From Pseudomonas sp. LRP2-20 (lineage in GTDB: Bacteria > Pseudomonadota > Gammaproteobacteria > Pseudomonadales > Pseudomonadaceae), in NCBI RefSeq assembly GCF_024349685.1, contig NZ_AP025944.1, forward strand, positions 4,656,001-4,720,000: DNA of 64,000 nt, read 5' to 3'. The notes beneath the pieces were generated by a model that was not told the origin of the DNA, ran no database searches, and was given only the letters and a program-made list of their open reading frames with translations. The translations under genes were made by a program, and so were the position numbers. Of this stretch, positions 25,155-33,858 are shown piece by piece (the first letter of the stretch is position 1; the number at the start of each line of letters is the position of its first letter).

Positions 25155-28100
25155 ATGTCGTTGTCCAGCGGGCTGATCGCCGTGGTCGCCCTGGCCTATA
25201 TGGCCGTCATGTTCGCCATCGCCTTCTACGGCGACCGCCGCAGCACACCGTTGCCGCCGCGTCTGCGTGCGTGGGTGTACAGCCTGTCGCTGGCAGTGTA
25301 CTGCACCAGTTGGACGTTCTTCGGCGCGGTCGGCCAGGCCGCCGAACAGCTTTGGGCGTTCCTGCCGATCTACCTCGGGCCGATCCTGCTGCTGATCTTC
25401 GCGCCCTGGGTGCTGCAGAAGATGGTGCTGATCAGCAAGCAGCAGAACATCACCTCGATCGCCGACTTCATCGCCGCGCGCTACGGCAAGTCGCAGTCCC
25501 TGGCGGTAGTGGTGGCGCTGATCTGCCTGGTCGGCGTGCTGCCTTACATCGCCCTGCAGCTCAAAGGCATCGTGCTCGGCGTCAACCTGCTGATCGGCGC
25601 CAATGCCGACGCCACCGGTACCCGCGTGCAGGACACCGCGCTGGTGGTGTCGCTGGTGCTGGCGCTGTTCGCCATCGTCTTCGGCACACGCAGCCTGGAC
25701 GTCACCGAGCACCACCGTGGCATGGTCCTGGCCATCGCCTTCGAGTCACTGATCAAGCTGCTGGCGTTCCTCGCCGTGGGCGTGTTCGTGGTGTTCAACC
25801 TGTACGATGGCTTCGACGACCTGTTGACCCAGGCGCGCCAGTCGGTGCAGCTGGACAGCTACTGGCAGGAAACCATCAACTGGCCGTCGATGGTGGTGCA
25901 GACCGCCGTGGCGATGATGGCGATCATCTGCCTGCCGCGGCAGTTCCACGTCACCGTGGTGGAAAACATCGAACCCCAGGACATGCGCCTGGCGCGCTGG
26001 GTATTCCCGTTGTACCTGGCGCTGGCCGCGCTGTTCGTGGTGCCGATCGCCCTGGCCGGGCAGATGCTGCTGCCAGGAACGGTGATTTCCGATTCCTTCG
26101 TCATCAGCCTGCCGCTGGCCGAGGCGCACCCGAGCCTGGCCCTCCTGGCTTTCATCGGCGGTGCTTCGGCCGCCACCGGCATGGTCATCGTCGAGGCCGT
26201 GGCGCTGTCGACCATGGTCTCCAACGACATGCTGCTGCCGTGGCTGCTGCGCCGCACCAACGCTGAGCGGCCGTTCGAGGCATTCCGCCACTGGATGCTG
26301 TCGGTGCGCCGGGTAACCATCGTGGTGATCCTGCTGCTGGCCTATGTCAGCTACCGCCTGCTCGGCTCCACCGCGAGCCTGGCGACCATCGGCCAGATTG
26401 CCTTTGCCGCCGTCACCCAGCTGACCCCGGCCATGCTCGGCGCGCTGTACTGGAAGCAGGCCAACCGCCGCGGCGTGTTCGCCGGCCTGGCGGCGGGCAT
26501 CTTCCTGTGGTTCTACACCCTGGTGCTGCCGATCATCGCCCATAGCCTGGGCCTGTCGCTCGGGCTGTTCCCGGGCCTGGCCTGGCTGCACGGCAACCCG
26601 CTCGACCTGCCGATCAGCCCGTTGACCCAGGGCGTGGTGCTGTCGCTGGCGGGCAACTTCACCTTGTTCGTGTGGGTGTCGATGCTGTCGCGCACCCGCG
26701 TGTCGGAACACTGGCAGGCAGGCCGCTTCATCGGCCAGCAGACCAGCGCCCGGCCCAGCAGCAAACCATTGCTGGCGGTGCAGATCGATGACCTGCTCAA
26801 CCTGGCCTCGCGCTTCGTTGGTGAAGAACGCGCACGGCAGAGTTTCATTCGCTTTGCCTACCGCCAAGGCAAAGGCTTCAACCCCAACCAGAACGCCGAC
26901 GGCGACTGGATCGAACACACCGAGCGCCTGCTCGCCGGGGTGCTCGGCAGCTCTTCGACCCGCGCCGTGGTCAAGGCCGCCATCGAGGGCCGCGACATGC
27001 AGCTCGAGGACGTGGTGCGCATCGCCGACGAAGCCAGCGAGGTGCTGCAGTTCAACCGCGCCCTGCTGCAGGGTGCCATCGAGAACATCAACCAGGGCAT
27101 CAGCGTGGTCGACCAGAACCTGCACCTGGTGGCCTGGAACCGCCGTTACCTGGAGCTGTTCAACTACCCCGACGGGCTGATCAGCGTTGGCCGGCCGATC
27201 GCCGACATCATCCGCTACAACGCCGAGCGCGGCCTGTGCGGCCCGGGTGAGGCGCAAGTTCACGTGGCGCGGCGCCTGCACTGGATGCGCCAGGGGCGCG
27301 CGCACTCTTCCGAGCGGCTGTTCCCCAACGGCCGGGTGATCGAGCTGATCGGCAACCCGATGCCCGGTGGCGGCTTCGTCATGAGTTTCACCGACATCAC
27401 GCCGTTCCGCGAAGCCGAGCAGGCGCTGCGTGACGCCAACGAAAGGCTGGAGCAGCGCGTGGCCGAACGTACCCATGAGTTGTCGCAGCTCAACCAGGCA
27501 CTCTCGGAAGCCAAGAGCCAGGCCGAAGCGGTGAGCAAGTCCAAGACCCGTTTCCTCGCTGCGGTCAGCCATGACCTGATGCAGCCGCTGAACGCCGCGC
27601 GGCTGTTCTCCGCCGCCCTGTCGCAACAGGCCGAAGGCATGAACGAAGAGGCCCAGCAACTGGTGCAGCACATGGACAGCTCGCTGCGCTCGGCCGAAGA
27701 GCTGATCAGCGACCTGCTGGACATCTCGCGCCTGGAAAACGGCAAGATCACCCCCGACGCCAAACCCTTCGCCCTCAACGAACTGTTCGACACCCTAGGC
27801 GCCGAGTTCAAGGTGCTGGCAGCCGAAAAGGGCCTGGAGTTCCGCCTGCGCGGCAGCCGCCTGCGGGTCGACAGCGACATGAAACTGCTGCGCCGGGTGC
27901 TGCAGAACTTCCTCACCAATGCCCTGCGCTATGGCAAGAGCCCGATCCTGCTGGGGGTGCGCCGCCAGGGGGATCATCTGTGGCTGGAGGTATGGGACCG
28001 TGGCCCGGGTATTGCCGACGACAAGCTGCAGGTGATTTTCCAGGAGTTCAAGCGCCTGGACAGCCACCAGACCCGCGCCGAAAAAGGCCTCGGCCTGGGC

Positions 28101-28631
28101 CTGGCGATCGCCGACGGCTTGTGCCGGGTGCTCGGCCACAAGCTGGAAGTGCGCTCGTGGCCCGGCAAGGGCACGGTATTCCGCGTCAATGTACCAATTG
28201 CCCAGCAGGCCGCAGTGGCGCCGAGCGCCCCGGTGGAAACGACGAGCCAGCCACTGGCCGGGTTGCAGGTGCTGTGCGTGGACAACGAAGACAGCATCCT
28301 GATCGGCATGAACAGCCTGCTCAGCCGCTGGGGCTGCCAGGTCTGGACCGCACGCAACCGCGCCGAATGCGAAGCGCTGCTGGCCAAGGGCATGCGCCCG
28401 CACCTGGCGCTGGTGGACTTCCACCTGGACGACGGCGATACCGGCACCGGGCTGATGGGCTGGCTACGGACGCGCCTGGGCGAGCCGGTGCCCGGTGTGG
28501 TGATCAGTGCCGACGGCAGCAAGGAAACCTTGGCCACCGTGCATGCCGCAGGCCTGGATTACCTAGCCAAACCGGTGAAGCCGGCAGCCTTGCGCGCCCT
28601 GCTCAATCGCCATCTGAGCCTGGTTCAGTAA
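25155..28631 (+). CDS. Hybrid sensor kinase with sodium:solute symporter sensor domain
   Basis: A 1158-residue membrane protein. Residues 1 to about 500 are an SSS (SLC5) transporter domain with about 13 helices. Next comes a linker of the STAC type, then a PAS domain (about 640-750), a coiled coil, a HisKA domain with phosphoacceptor H806 in SHDLMQPLN, an HATPase domain (DRGPGIADD, GLGLGLAIADGL), and a receiver with phosphorylatable D1088 (LALVDFHLDD) and K in LAKPVKP. It resembles CbrA, extended with a receiver. No response regulator is adjacent. It may couple transport or binding of a solute to gene control. Confidence 0.93.
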   Translation: MSLSSGLIAVVALAYMAVMFAIAFYGDRRSTPLPPRLRAWVYSLSLAVYCTSWTFFGAVGQAAEQLWAFLPIYLGPILLLIFAPWVLQKMVLISKQQNITSIADFIAARYGKSQSLAVVVALICLVGVLPYIALQLKGIVLGVNLLIGANADATGTRVQDTALVVSLVLALFAIVFGTRSLDVTEHHRGMVLAIAFESLIKLLAFLAVGVFVVFNLYDGFDDLLTQARQSVQLDSYWQETINWPSMVVQTAVAMMAIICLPRQFHVTVVENIEPQDMRLARWVFPLYLALAALFVVPIALAGQMLLPGTVISDSFVISLPLAEAHPSLALLAFIGGASAATGMVIVEAVALSTMVSNDMLLPWLLRRTNAERPFEAFRHWMLSVRRVTIVVILLLAYVSYRLLGSTASLATIGQIAFAAVTQLTPAMLGALYWKQANRRGVFAGLAAGIFLWFYTLVLPIIAHSLGLSLGLFPGLAWLHGNPLDLPISPLTQGVVLSLAGNFTLFVWVSMLSRTRVSEHWQAGRFIGQQTSARPSSKPLLAVQIDDLLNLASRFVGEERARQSFIRFAYRQGKGFNPNQNADGDWIEHTERLLAGVLGSSSTRAVVKAAIEGRDMQLEDVVRIADEASEVLQFNRALLQGAIENINQGISVVDQNLHLVAWNRRYLELFNYPDGLISVGRPIADIIRYNAERGLCGPGEAQVHVARRLHWMRQGRAHSSERLFPNGRVIELIGNPMPGGGFVMSFTDITPFREAEQALRDANERLEQRVAERTHELSQLNQALSEAKSQAEAVSKSKTRFLAAVSHDLMQPLNAARLFSAALSQQAEGMNEEAQQLVQHMDSSLRSAEELISDLLDISRLENGKITPDAKPFALNELFDTLGAEFKVLAAEKGLEFRLRGSRLRVDSDMKLLRRVLQNFLTNALRYGKSPILLGVRRQGDHLWLEVWDRGPGIADDKLQVIFQEFKRLDSHQTRAEKGLGLGLAIADGLCRVLGHKLEVRSWPGKGTVFRVNVPIAQQAAVAPSAPVETTSQPLAGLQVLCVDNEDSILIGMNSLLSRWGCQVWTARNRAECEALLAKGMRPHLALVDFHLDDGDTGTGLMGWLRTRLGEPVPGVVISADGSKETLATVHAAGLDYLAKPVKPAALRALLNRHLSLVQ

Positions 28632-30090
28632 CCGCCTCGTCGGCCAGTGCTTCGTCCGAAAGGGCTCGCTCTAGCAGCTCGGCCGGCAGGCTCTTGCTGG
28701 CGCGTGCCCCGAGCAGCTTGAGCTGCTCGCTGCGGCTGACCAGGTTGCCGCGCCCTTCACACAGTTTGTTGCGCGCTGCGGCGTAGGCCTTGTCGACCTG
28801 TTGCAGGCGGTTGCCCAGTTCGTCCAGGTCCTGGATGAACAGCACGAACTTGTCGTACAGCCACCCGGCGCGCTCGGCGATCTCGCGGGCATTCTGGCCT
28901 TGGCGCTCCTGCTTCCACAGGCTGTCGATGACCCGCAGGGTGGCCAGCAAGGTGGTCGGGCTGACAATCACGATGTGCCGGTCGAAGGCTTCCTGGAACA
29001 GGTTTGGCTCGGCCTGCAAGGCCGCCGAGAAGGCCGCCTCGATGGGCACGAACAGCAGCACGAAATCCAGGCTGTGCAAGCCTTCGAGGCGGTTGTAGTC
29101 CTTGCTCGACAGGCCTTTGACGTGGTTGCGCAGCGATTGCACGTGCTGCTTGAGTGCGGCGTCGTCGTTGCTGCCGACAAATTGCTGGTAGGCGGTAAGG
29201 CTGACCTTGGCATCGACCACCACCTGCTTGTCACCGGGCAGCATGATCAGCACATCAGGCTGGAAGCGCTCGCCATCGGCGCTCTTCAGGCTGACCTGGG
29301 TCTGGTACTCGCGGCCTTTCTCCAGGCCGGCATGTTCCAGCACCCGCTCGAGAATCAGCTCGCCCCAGTTGCCCTGGGTTTTCTGGCCCTTGAGTGCCTG
29401 GGTGAGGTTGGTGGCCTCGTCGGACAGGCGCAGGTTGAGTTGCTGCAGGCGCTCCAGCTCCTTGCCCAACGAGAAGCGCTCGCGGGCTTCCTGCTGGTAG
29501 CTTTCCTCGACGCGCTTCTCGAAGGCCTGGATGCGCTCCTTGAGCGGATCGAGCAACTGGCCCAGATGCTGCTGGCTGGTCTGGGCGAAGCGCTGCTCAC
29601 GCTCGTCGAAGATTTTCGTGGCCAGGTCGGCGAACTGGGCGCGCAAGGTGTCACGGGCCTCCTGGAGGTCTTCCAGGCGCTGCTGATGACTGTCCTGTTG
29701 CTCTCGCAGTTCGGCCTCCAGACGCGCAGTCTGGGCCTCCAGACGACGCAGTTCGGCTTCACGAGTGGCGCGTTCGAGGTGCCAGGCGTGGGCGGCATCA
29801 CGGGCGTTGTCGCGGTCGATCTGCAGCAGCTCCAGTTCACGACCCTGGGCGGCCAGTTGGGTCTGCTTGACGGTGTTGGCTTCGCTGAGGTCGCTGACCT
29901 CGTCGCGGCTGGCATCAAGTTGCGCCTGCAGGCCGGCCAGAGCCAGTTGCGCGCTGCCCAGGCGCTCTTCGAGCAGGGCCTGCTCGCCCTGACGCGCGCC
30001 CTGGCGGCGCTGCACCTGCATGAGCCAACCCAGGCAAGGCAAGGCCCCTGCCACCAAGCCCAGCAGAATGCTGGTCAGATCCACTGCCAT
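28603..30090 (-). CDS. rmuC: DNA recombination protein RmuC
   Basis: A 495-residue protein. An N-terminal membrane anchor (about 5-22) precedes a long coiled coil (about 30-210). The conserved RmuC domain follows, with GNWGELILERVLEHAGL, RFQPDVLIMLPGDKQVVVDAKVS and LLATLRVIDSLWKQERQ in order. RmuC limits inversions and illegitimate recombination at short repeats. The start at 30090 is the first that gives the family N-terminus. Its last 29 bp overlap the 3' end of the convergent kinase gene. Confidence 0.94.
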   Translation of the reverse strand: MAVDLTSILLGLVAGALPCLGWLMQVQRRQGARQGEQALLEERLGSAQLALAGLQAQLDASRDEVSDLSEANTVKQTQLAAQGRELELLQIDRDNARDAAHAWHLERATREAELRRLEAQTARLEAELREQQDSHQQRLEDLQEARDTLRAQFADLATKIFDEREQRFAQTSQQHLGQLLDPLKERIQAFEKRVEESYQQEARERFSLGKELERLQQLNLRLSDEATNLTQALKGQKTQGNWGELILERVLEHAGLEKGREYQTQVSLKSADGERFQPDVLIMLPGDKQVVVDAKVSLTAYQQFVGSNDDAALKQHVQSLRNHVKGLSSKDYNRLEGLHSLDFVLLFVPIEAAFSAALQAEPNLFQEAFDRHIVIVSPTTLLATLRVIDSLWKQERQGQNAREIAERAGWLYDKFVLFIQDLDELGNRLQQVDKAYAAARNKLCEGRGNLVSRSEQLKLLGARASKSLPAELLERALSDEALADEAVTEPGSDGD

Positions 30091-30130
30091 GCTTACCCCG
30101 ATCACACTATTGCGAGTTGTGTGCAGCTTA

Positions 30131-30490
30131 TCAGTCTGCTGGGTCGGGCGCCTGTTCCGGCACATCGGCCGGGAACAGCCGCGCATACTCCAGCTGCGCG
30201 CGCCGGTCCCCGGCCCGCGCCGCCTGGCGCAGCAGTTCATGACCGATGCGACGGTCCCTGGCATTGCCGCATTCGCGGCAGAGCATCTGCCCCAAGCGGC
30301 TCTGCGCCACCACCACGCCTTCGCGCGCGGGCTGCTTGAGCAAGTGCCCGGCGATGTGCTTGACCTGCTGCTTGTCACCCAGGCGCGGGCTGTCGAGCAA
30401 CCAGAGGGCCACTTTCAGGGAAAAGCGTTTGGGCGAAGGGGCTGGTGAGGCAACAGCGGGGCTGGCGAGGGATTTACCGCGAAACTTCAT
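30131..30490 (-). CDS. Sel1-repeat-like small protein
   Basis: A 119-residue protein with a basic, proline- and alanine-rich N-terminus. The helical C-terminal part has two adjacent units of the Sel1/TPR-like type: ARDRRIGHELLRQAARAGDRRAQLEYARLF and a preceding diverged one with VAQSRLGQMLC. Function is unknown; Sel1 repeats mediate protein contacts. It ends 40 bp before rmuC and may share its transcript. The open frame runs further upstream, but the codon use and composition change sharply before the ATG at 30490. Confidence 0.7.
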   Translation of the reverse strand: MKFRGKSLASPAVASPAPSPKRFSLKVALWLLDSPRLGDKQQVKHIAGHLLKQPAREGVVVAQSRLGQMLCRECGNARDRRIGHELLRQAARAGDRRAQLEYARLFPADVPEQAPDPAD

Positions 30491-31448
30491 GACCGAACAA
30501 GAATGGCAACTCGAAAGGCGCGCCACTCTACTCCTTTTTTTCGTGCATGACCTGTCGATTTCCGGAGCATTGAAATTTTTTTTCGATGATTTTTTCTTGA
30601 CGTTTTCGAGTGGGTGACTGGCTGGTCGGCTGATGCCTGTCGATTGTCGGACAGTTCTTTGAATTGCTGGCACGCCCGTCCTAGAGCAAGCGCTCGGGAC
30701 AATCCACAGTTCCTGTGGATAACTCGGTGGACAACCCCTTCAATGAGCCCTCAAAGCCCCGTGAAATGGGGCCTACAGTCAAACTGACGATTTTTTCACC
30801 AGCTAAAATTAGTGTTTTTTTTCATTGACTTAAGGTGCCAGTCAAGTCATTGGCGAGCCCGAACGGGGCTGTTGCCGAGCTGTTACAAGTCACGCCTCGA
30901 ATGTGAACAAGTGCACCGAAAGCCTGCGTTTGGATGCACGAAATTGGCACATCGGGCCGGTTGGAGGCCAGTTGCCCCCTCTTCACATCAGAACAAAGAC
31001 GCGCCATACTGCGCGGCTCGCCTCAAGAAATGTACAACGCTTGCAAAGCCCGCACATTTTCGGTAAGGTTCGCTCCGTTAGTACCCAAGCTGAAAGTCAA
31101 TTCTGGCCAAAAGCGTCCTTGCAGCCCACTCGCTCTCCCGAACGATCGCTGCTGAAACCAGGACCGGCCCACTCGATGATTCCCTCGCCAGCCCAGCGCT
31201 GTTCAAGCACGAATCAAACGGAAGATTGATCAGGATTCCACCCCGATGGCCTAGAACCTTGGCCCCGGCGTGCTGCCTGCCTTCTGAAGTACCTACCAGT
31301 CAGCCCCAGCGCCCACACATTGATTGCGCTCTCTCTGGCTGCCCTGTTCCAGTCAGGTTCGTTCGTCCCTTAATAAAGGCGTCACTGGAACGTTTCTATC
31401 ATGCACGGATCATAAACCCCGTGTTTAAAGCAGGAACATCCAAACAAT
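30491..31448. other. Long intergenic region without a clear gene
   Basis: Nearly 960 bp hold no convincing coding region. The base composition is less GC-rich and includes T-runs (30533-30600, 30790-30825). A DnaA-box dyad lies at 30702-30722. Short frames exist in several phases, but none has both a ribosome binding site and Pseudomonas-like codon use. The segment could carry an unannotated small RNA, a long 5' leader for the gene at 31449, or decayed genes. I cannot assign it. Confidence 0.55.
30702..30722. promoter_or_regulatory. DnaA-box dyad
   Basis: ATCCACAG-TTC-CTGTGGAT is an 8-bp perfect dyad, and its right side extends to TGTGGATAA (30714-30722), the complement of the consensus DnaA box TTATCCACA. 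A weaker box (TTGTCCACC on the minus strand) follows at about 30728-30736. AT-rich tracts lie on both sides. It could be a DnaA titration or regulatory site. Confidence 0.5.
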
Positions 31449-31673
31449 ATGCAAACTCATCATCAAATTCAGGCTGCCATTGGCACCCTCTCCCAGGCCT
31501 TCTCGCCGTTGAAGTGCCTGATCACTGCCCCACGCAAGGGCAACTTCAGTTTCACCCTGGTGGACGAACACGGCGTCGCCTGCCACACCGAACGCCTGTA
31601 CCCCGAACAGTACAGCCGCTCGGAACCGCTGCAGGCAGTGATCGCCCGCACGCGCCAATCGCTCACCGCGTGA
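31449..31673 (+). CDS. Small conserved protein, DUF3509-like
   Basis: A 74-residue soluble protein with good Pseudomonas codon use and AGGAAC before the ATG. The pattern AFSPLKCLITAPRKG, FSFTLVDEHG, then a basic and aromatic strand and a C-terminal helix VIARTRQSL resembles the short DUF3509 family found in Pseudomonas. Function is unknown. It stands alone, followed by a 248-bp gap in which I see only a small hairpin (AGCGGTCCTTACCGCT) and AT-rich promoter-like sequence for the next gene. A 212-residue frame that overlaps it has no support. Confidence 0.65.
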   Translation: MQTHHQIQAAIGTLSQAFSPLKCLITAPRKGNFSFTLVDEHGVACHTERLYPEQYSRSEPLQAVIARTRQSLTA

Positions 31674-31921
31674 GTGGCGAATATCGTGGCATTCAAGGCC
31701 TGAATGGCACCTGCCGCGAGCTGCCTGATCGTTCTTGGCCTAATTGCCGCAGGGCATATAGCGCCGGGAAGCAGGCAGCAATCGATTTAAAAACAGCCCT
31801 TTACACCACGATTATCACACTACACTTCAACTCGAGCGGTCCTTACCGCTTCCGGCGGGCCTGACCAATCACCAGCTGCCAAGCTCCAGCGCCCGTCGGC
31901 CCTTTACTGCTCGAGGGCATC

Positions 31922-32404
31922 ATGGGTATCGCGGCGAATGAATTGTGTCAGTATGTGATCCGACCAACCCTGGTCTATCTGAATCGTCATTGCGCCAGCG
32001 CCGAGGCCCTTCTGCTCGGTATTGCGGCCAGCCAATCGGCACTCGGTTCAGCCTTGCACGACCGCCGTGGCCACGGCCTCTACCGCATTGGCGAAAGCCG
32101 CCACCAGGCCGTCTGGGACCACTTTCTTGCCCGCGACCCGGAACTGGCCAGCCTGGTCCGCGGCCTGGCAAGCCAGCACGCCTTCCTCGGCGGGCCGCAC
32201 CTGGAGCTGACGGTGAACCTGCGCTACTCCACCGCCATCGCCTGGATGCTCATCGAAGAGCAATCCACGCCCTTGCCAGCGGCTGACGACCTGCTCGGCC
32301 TGGCACGTATCTGGCGGCAGATTTTCCACCCTCAAGGTCGCCTTCGCGACTTCACCCAAGCCTGGCAATTGTGTGTTGAGCAGAAATTGCCACAGGCGTC
32401 TTAA
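31922..32404 (+). CDS. Uncharacterised protein, possibly a phage-type lysozyme-like fold
   Basis: A 160-residue protein without a signal peptide. The arrangement SAEALLLGIAASQSALG, HGLYRIGESRHQAVWDHFL, LVRGLASQHAFL and NLRYSTAIAWML recalls small phage-associated proteins with a lysozyme-like pattern, where the first segment normally carries a catalytic Glu. Here that position appears to be Gln38, so activity may be lost. The comparison is from memory and uncertain. It lies alone upstream of fadL, with no other phage genes nearby. GAGGGCATC precedes the ATG. Confidence 0.6.
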   Translation: MGIAANELCQYVIRPTLVYLNRHCASAEALLLGIAASQSALGSALHDRRGHGLYRIGESRHQAVWDHFLARDPELASLVRGLASQHAFLGGPHLELTVNLRYSTAIAWMLIEEQSTPLPAADDLLGLARIWRQIFHPQGRLRDFTQAWQLCVEQKLPQAS

Positions 32405-32550
32405 GAAGCGTCCTACATCAATACCGGAAAAAAGGGAATTTTGGTCGGATTGTCCTACAAAACCGCTCTATCTCCCGTGATTCAGCCTATAGCGCGGCGC
32501 GTGATTTGTTGGTAGCTTTTCGCCCCGGAGATCCCAAGGAGTTTCTAATA

Positions 32551-33816
32551 ATGAAAAAAGCAATGCTCAAAACCTCCCTCGGCGTAGCCGTTGCTCTCGC
32601 TTCCAGCCAACTGTTCGCTGCCGGCTTCGCCCTCAACGAACAAAGCATCAGCGGCATGGGGACAGGTTTCGCGGGTCGTTCTTCCGCTGCCGAAGATGCC
32701 AGCACGGTTTATGGCAACCCTGCCGGCATGTCCCGCCTGAAGCGCCAGCAAGTGACCGTGGGGGGCGCAGCCGTCATCGCCAAGACCGACATCTCGGGCC
32801 CAGGCAGCAGCCCGCTGCCAGGCGAAACCGACGGTGACATGGTGCCAACGGTAGGGGTACCGATGGGCTACTACGTCAAGCCGCTCGATGAGCACTGGAG
32901 CGTCGGCTTCGGTGTCTACGTACCGTTCGGCCTGGTAACCGACTACGGCAGCGGCGACGCCGCACGCTACTGGGGCAAGAAGAGCCACGTCGAGGTCATC
33001 ACCTTCCAGCCAACCGTCAGCTACGCCTTCAACGACGTGGTTTCGATCGGTTTTGGCCCAACCATCAACAAGATCAAGGGCGAACTGGGGTCGAACACCA
33101 TCAACCCGCGCTCTCCTGGCGTCAATGATGGCGAAGTGAAGATCAAGGGCGACGACACTGCCGTCGGCTACAACGTCGGTATCCTGGTTCAGGCCACCGA
33201 TCGCACTCGCCTGGGTCTGACCTACCATTCGATGGTCGACTACAAGCTCGAAGGCAATACCAAGATCAACAACGCCCTGATCGGGCCGTTCAGCGGCAGC
33301 AAGTTCGACGCCACCCTGAAGATCAAGACCCCAGAGTCGGTGGACTTCTCGGTTACCCACGAGCTGGACGACCAGTGGACCTTGTACGCAGGCAGCACCT
33401 GGACCCGCTGGAGCCGCCTGAAAGACATAACCGTCAACAACGAAGTCCCGGCACCGCTGGCCGCTCAGTTCGGCACCATCAGCGAGGAGCAGAACTGGCA
33501 CGACACCTGGGCGCACGCCATTGGCGCGTCCTACAAGGTCAACAAGGAGTGGGTGCTGCGTACCGGCTTCTCCGTCGACCAGTCGCCAACCAACAACACC
33601 GACCGCTCGCCGCGCATCCCTACGGGTGATCGCAAGGCAATCAGCATTGGTGCCGGTTACAGCCCAACCGACGACATGACCATCGACGTGGCCTACTCCT
33701 ACCTGTGGGAAGAGGACACCAAGGTCAACCTGGCCAGCCCGACCAAGGGCCGTTACCAGGCCAAGTACGAGAACAGCGCTCACGGTATCGGTGCTTCCCT
33801 CACCTACCGTTTCTGA
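32551..33816 (+). CDS. fadL: FadL/TodX-family outer membrane transport protein
   Basis: A 421-residue outer-membrane beta-barrel for long-chain fatty acids or other hydrophobic compounds. A signal peptide (about 1-23, ending LFAAG) is followed by the family plug sequence GFALNEQSISGMGTGFAGRSSAAEDASTVYGNPAGM in two parts (about 24-60). The protein ends in the typical barrel terminus ASLTYRF. AAGGAG lies 10 bp before the chosen ATG; a frame 45 bp longer has no ribosome site. A strong terminator follows. The fadL name reflects the family; several paralogues usually exist in Pseudomonas. Confidence 0.92.
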   Translation: MKKAMLKTSLGVAVALASSQLFAAGFALNEQSISGMGTGFAGRSSAAEDASTVYGNPAGMSRLKRQQVTVGGAAVIAKTDISGPGSSPLPGETDGDMVPTVGVPMGYYVKPLDEHWSVGFGVYVPFGLVTDYGSGDAARYWGKKSHVEVITFQPTVSYAFNDVVSIGFGPTINKIKGELGSNTINPRSPGVNDGEVKIKGDDTAVGYNVGILVQATDRTRLGLTYHSMVDYKLEGNTKINNALIGPFSGSKFDATLKIKTPESVDFSVTHELDDQWTLYAGSTWTRWSRLKDITVNNEVPAPLAAQFGTISEEQNWHDTWAHAIGASYKVNKEWVLRTGFSVDQSPTNNTDRSPRIPTGDRKAISIGAGYSPTDDMTIDVAYSYLWEEDTKVNLASPTKGRYQAKYENSAHGIGASLTYRF

Positions 33817-33833
33817 TTCGTACCTGCCTCAAG

Positions 33834-33858
33834 AAAACCGCCCTCGTGGCGGTTTTTT
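33834..33858. terminator. Terminator of fadL
   Basis: AAAACCGCC-CTCGT-GGCGGTTTT forms a 9-bp stem followed by a T-run. The stop codon of the convergent LysR gene begins at its edge, and the upstream A-run lets the same hairpin act on the minus strand too. Confidence 0.9.

Noticed and set aside
25746..27671. A 641-codon open frame opposite the hybrid kinase
   Set aside because: It is antisense to well-conserved symporter, PAS and kinase sequence and has no domain of its own.
31226..31864. A 212-codon frame overlapping the small gene at 31449
   Set aside because: Its composition is unlike Pseudomonas proteins, it has no ribosome binding site, and the 74-residue frame within it has better codon use and a family-like pattern.
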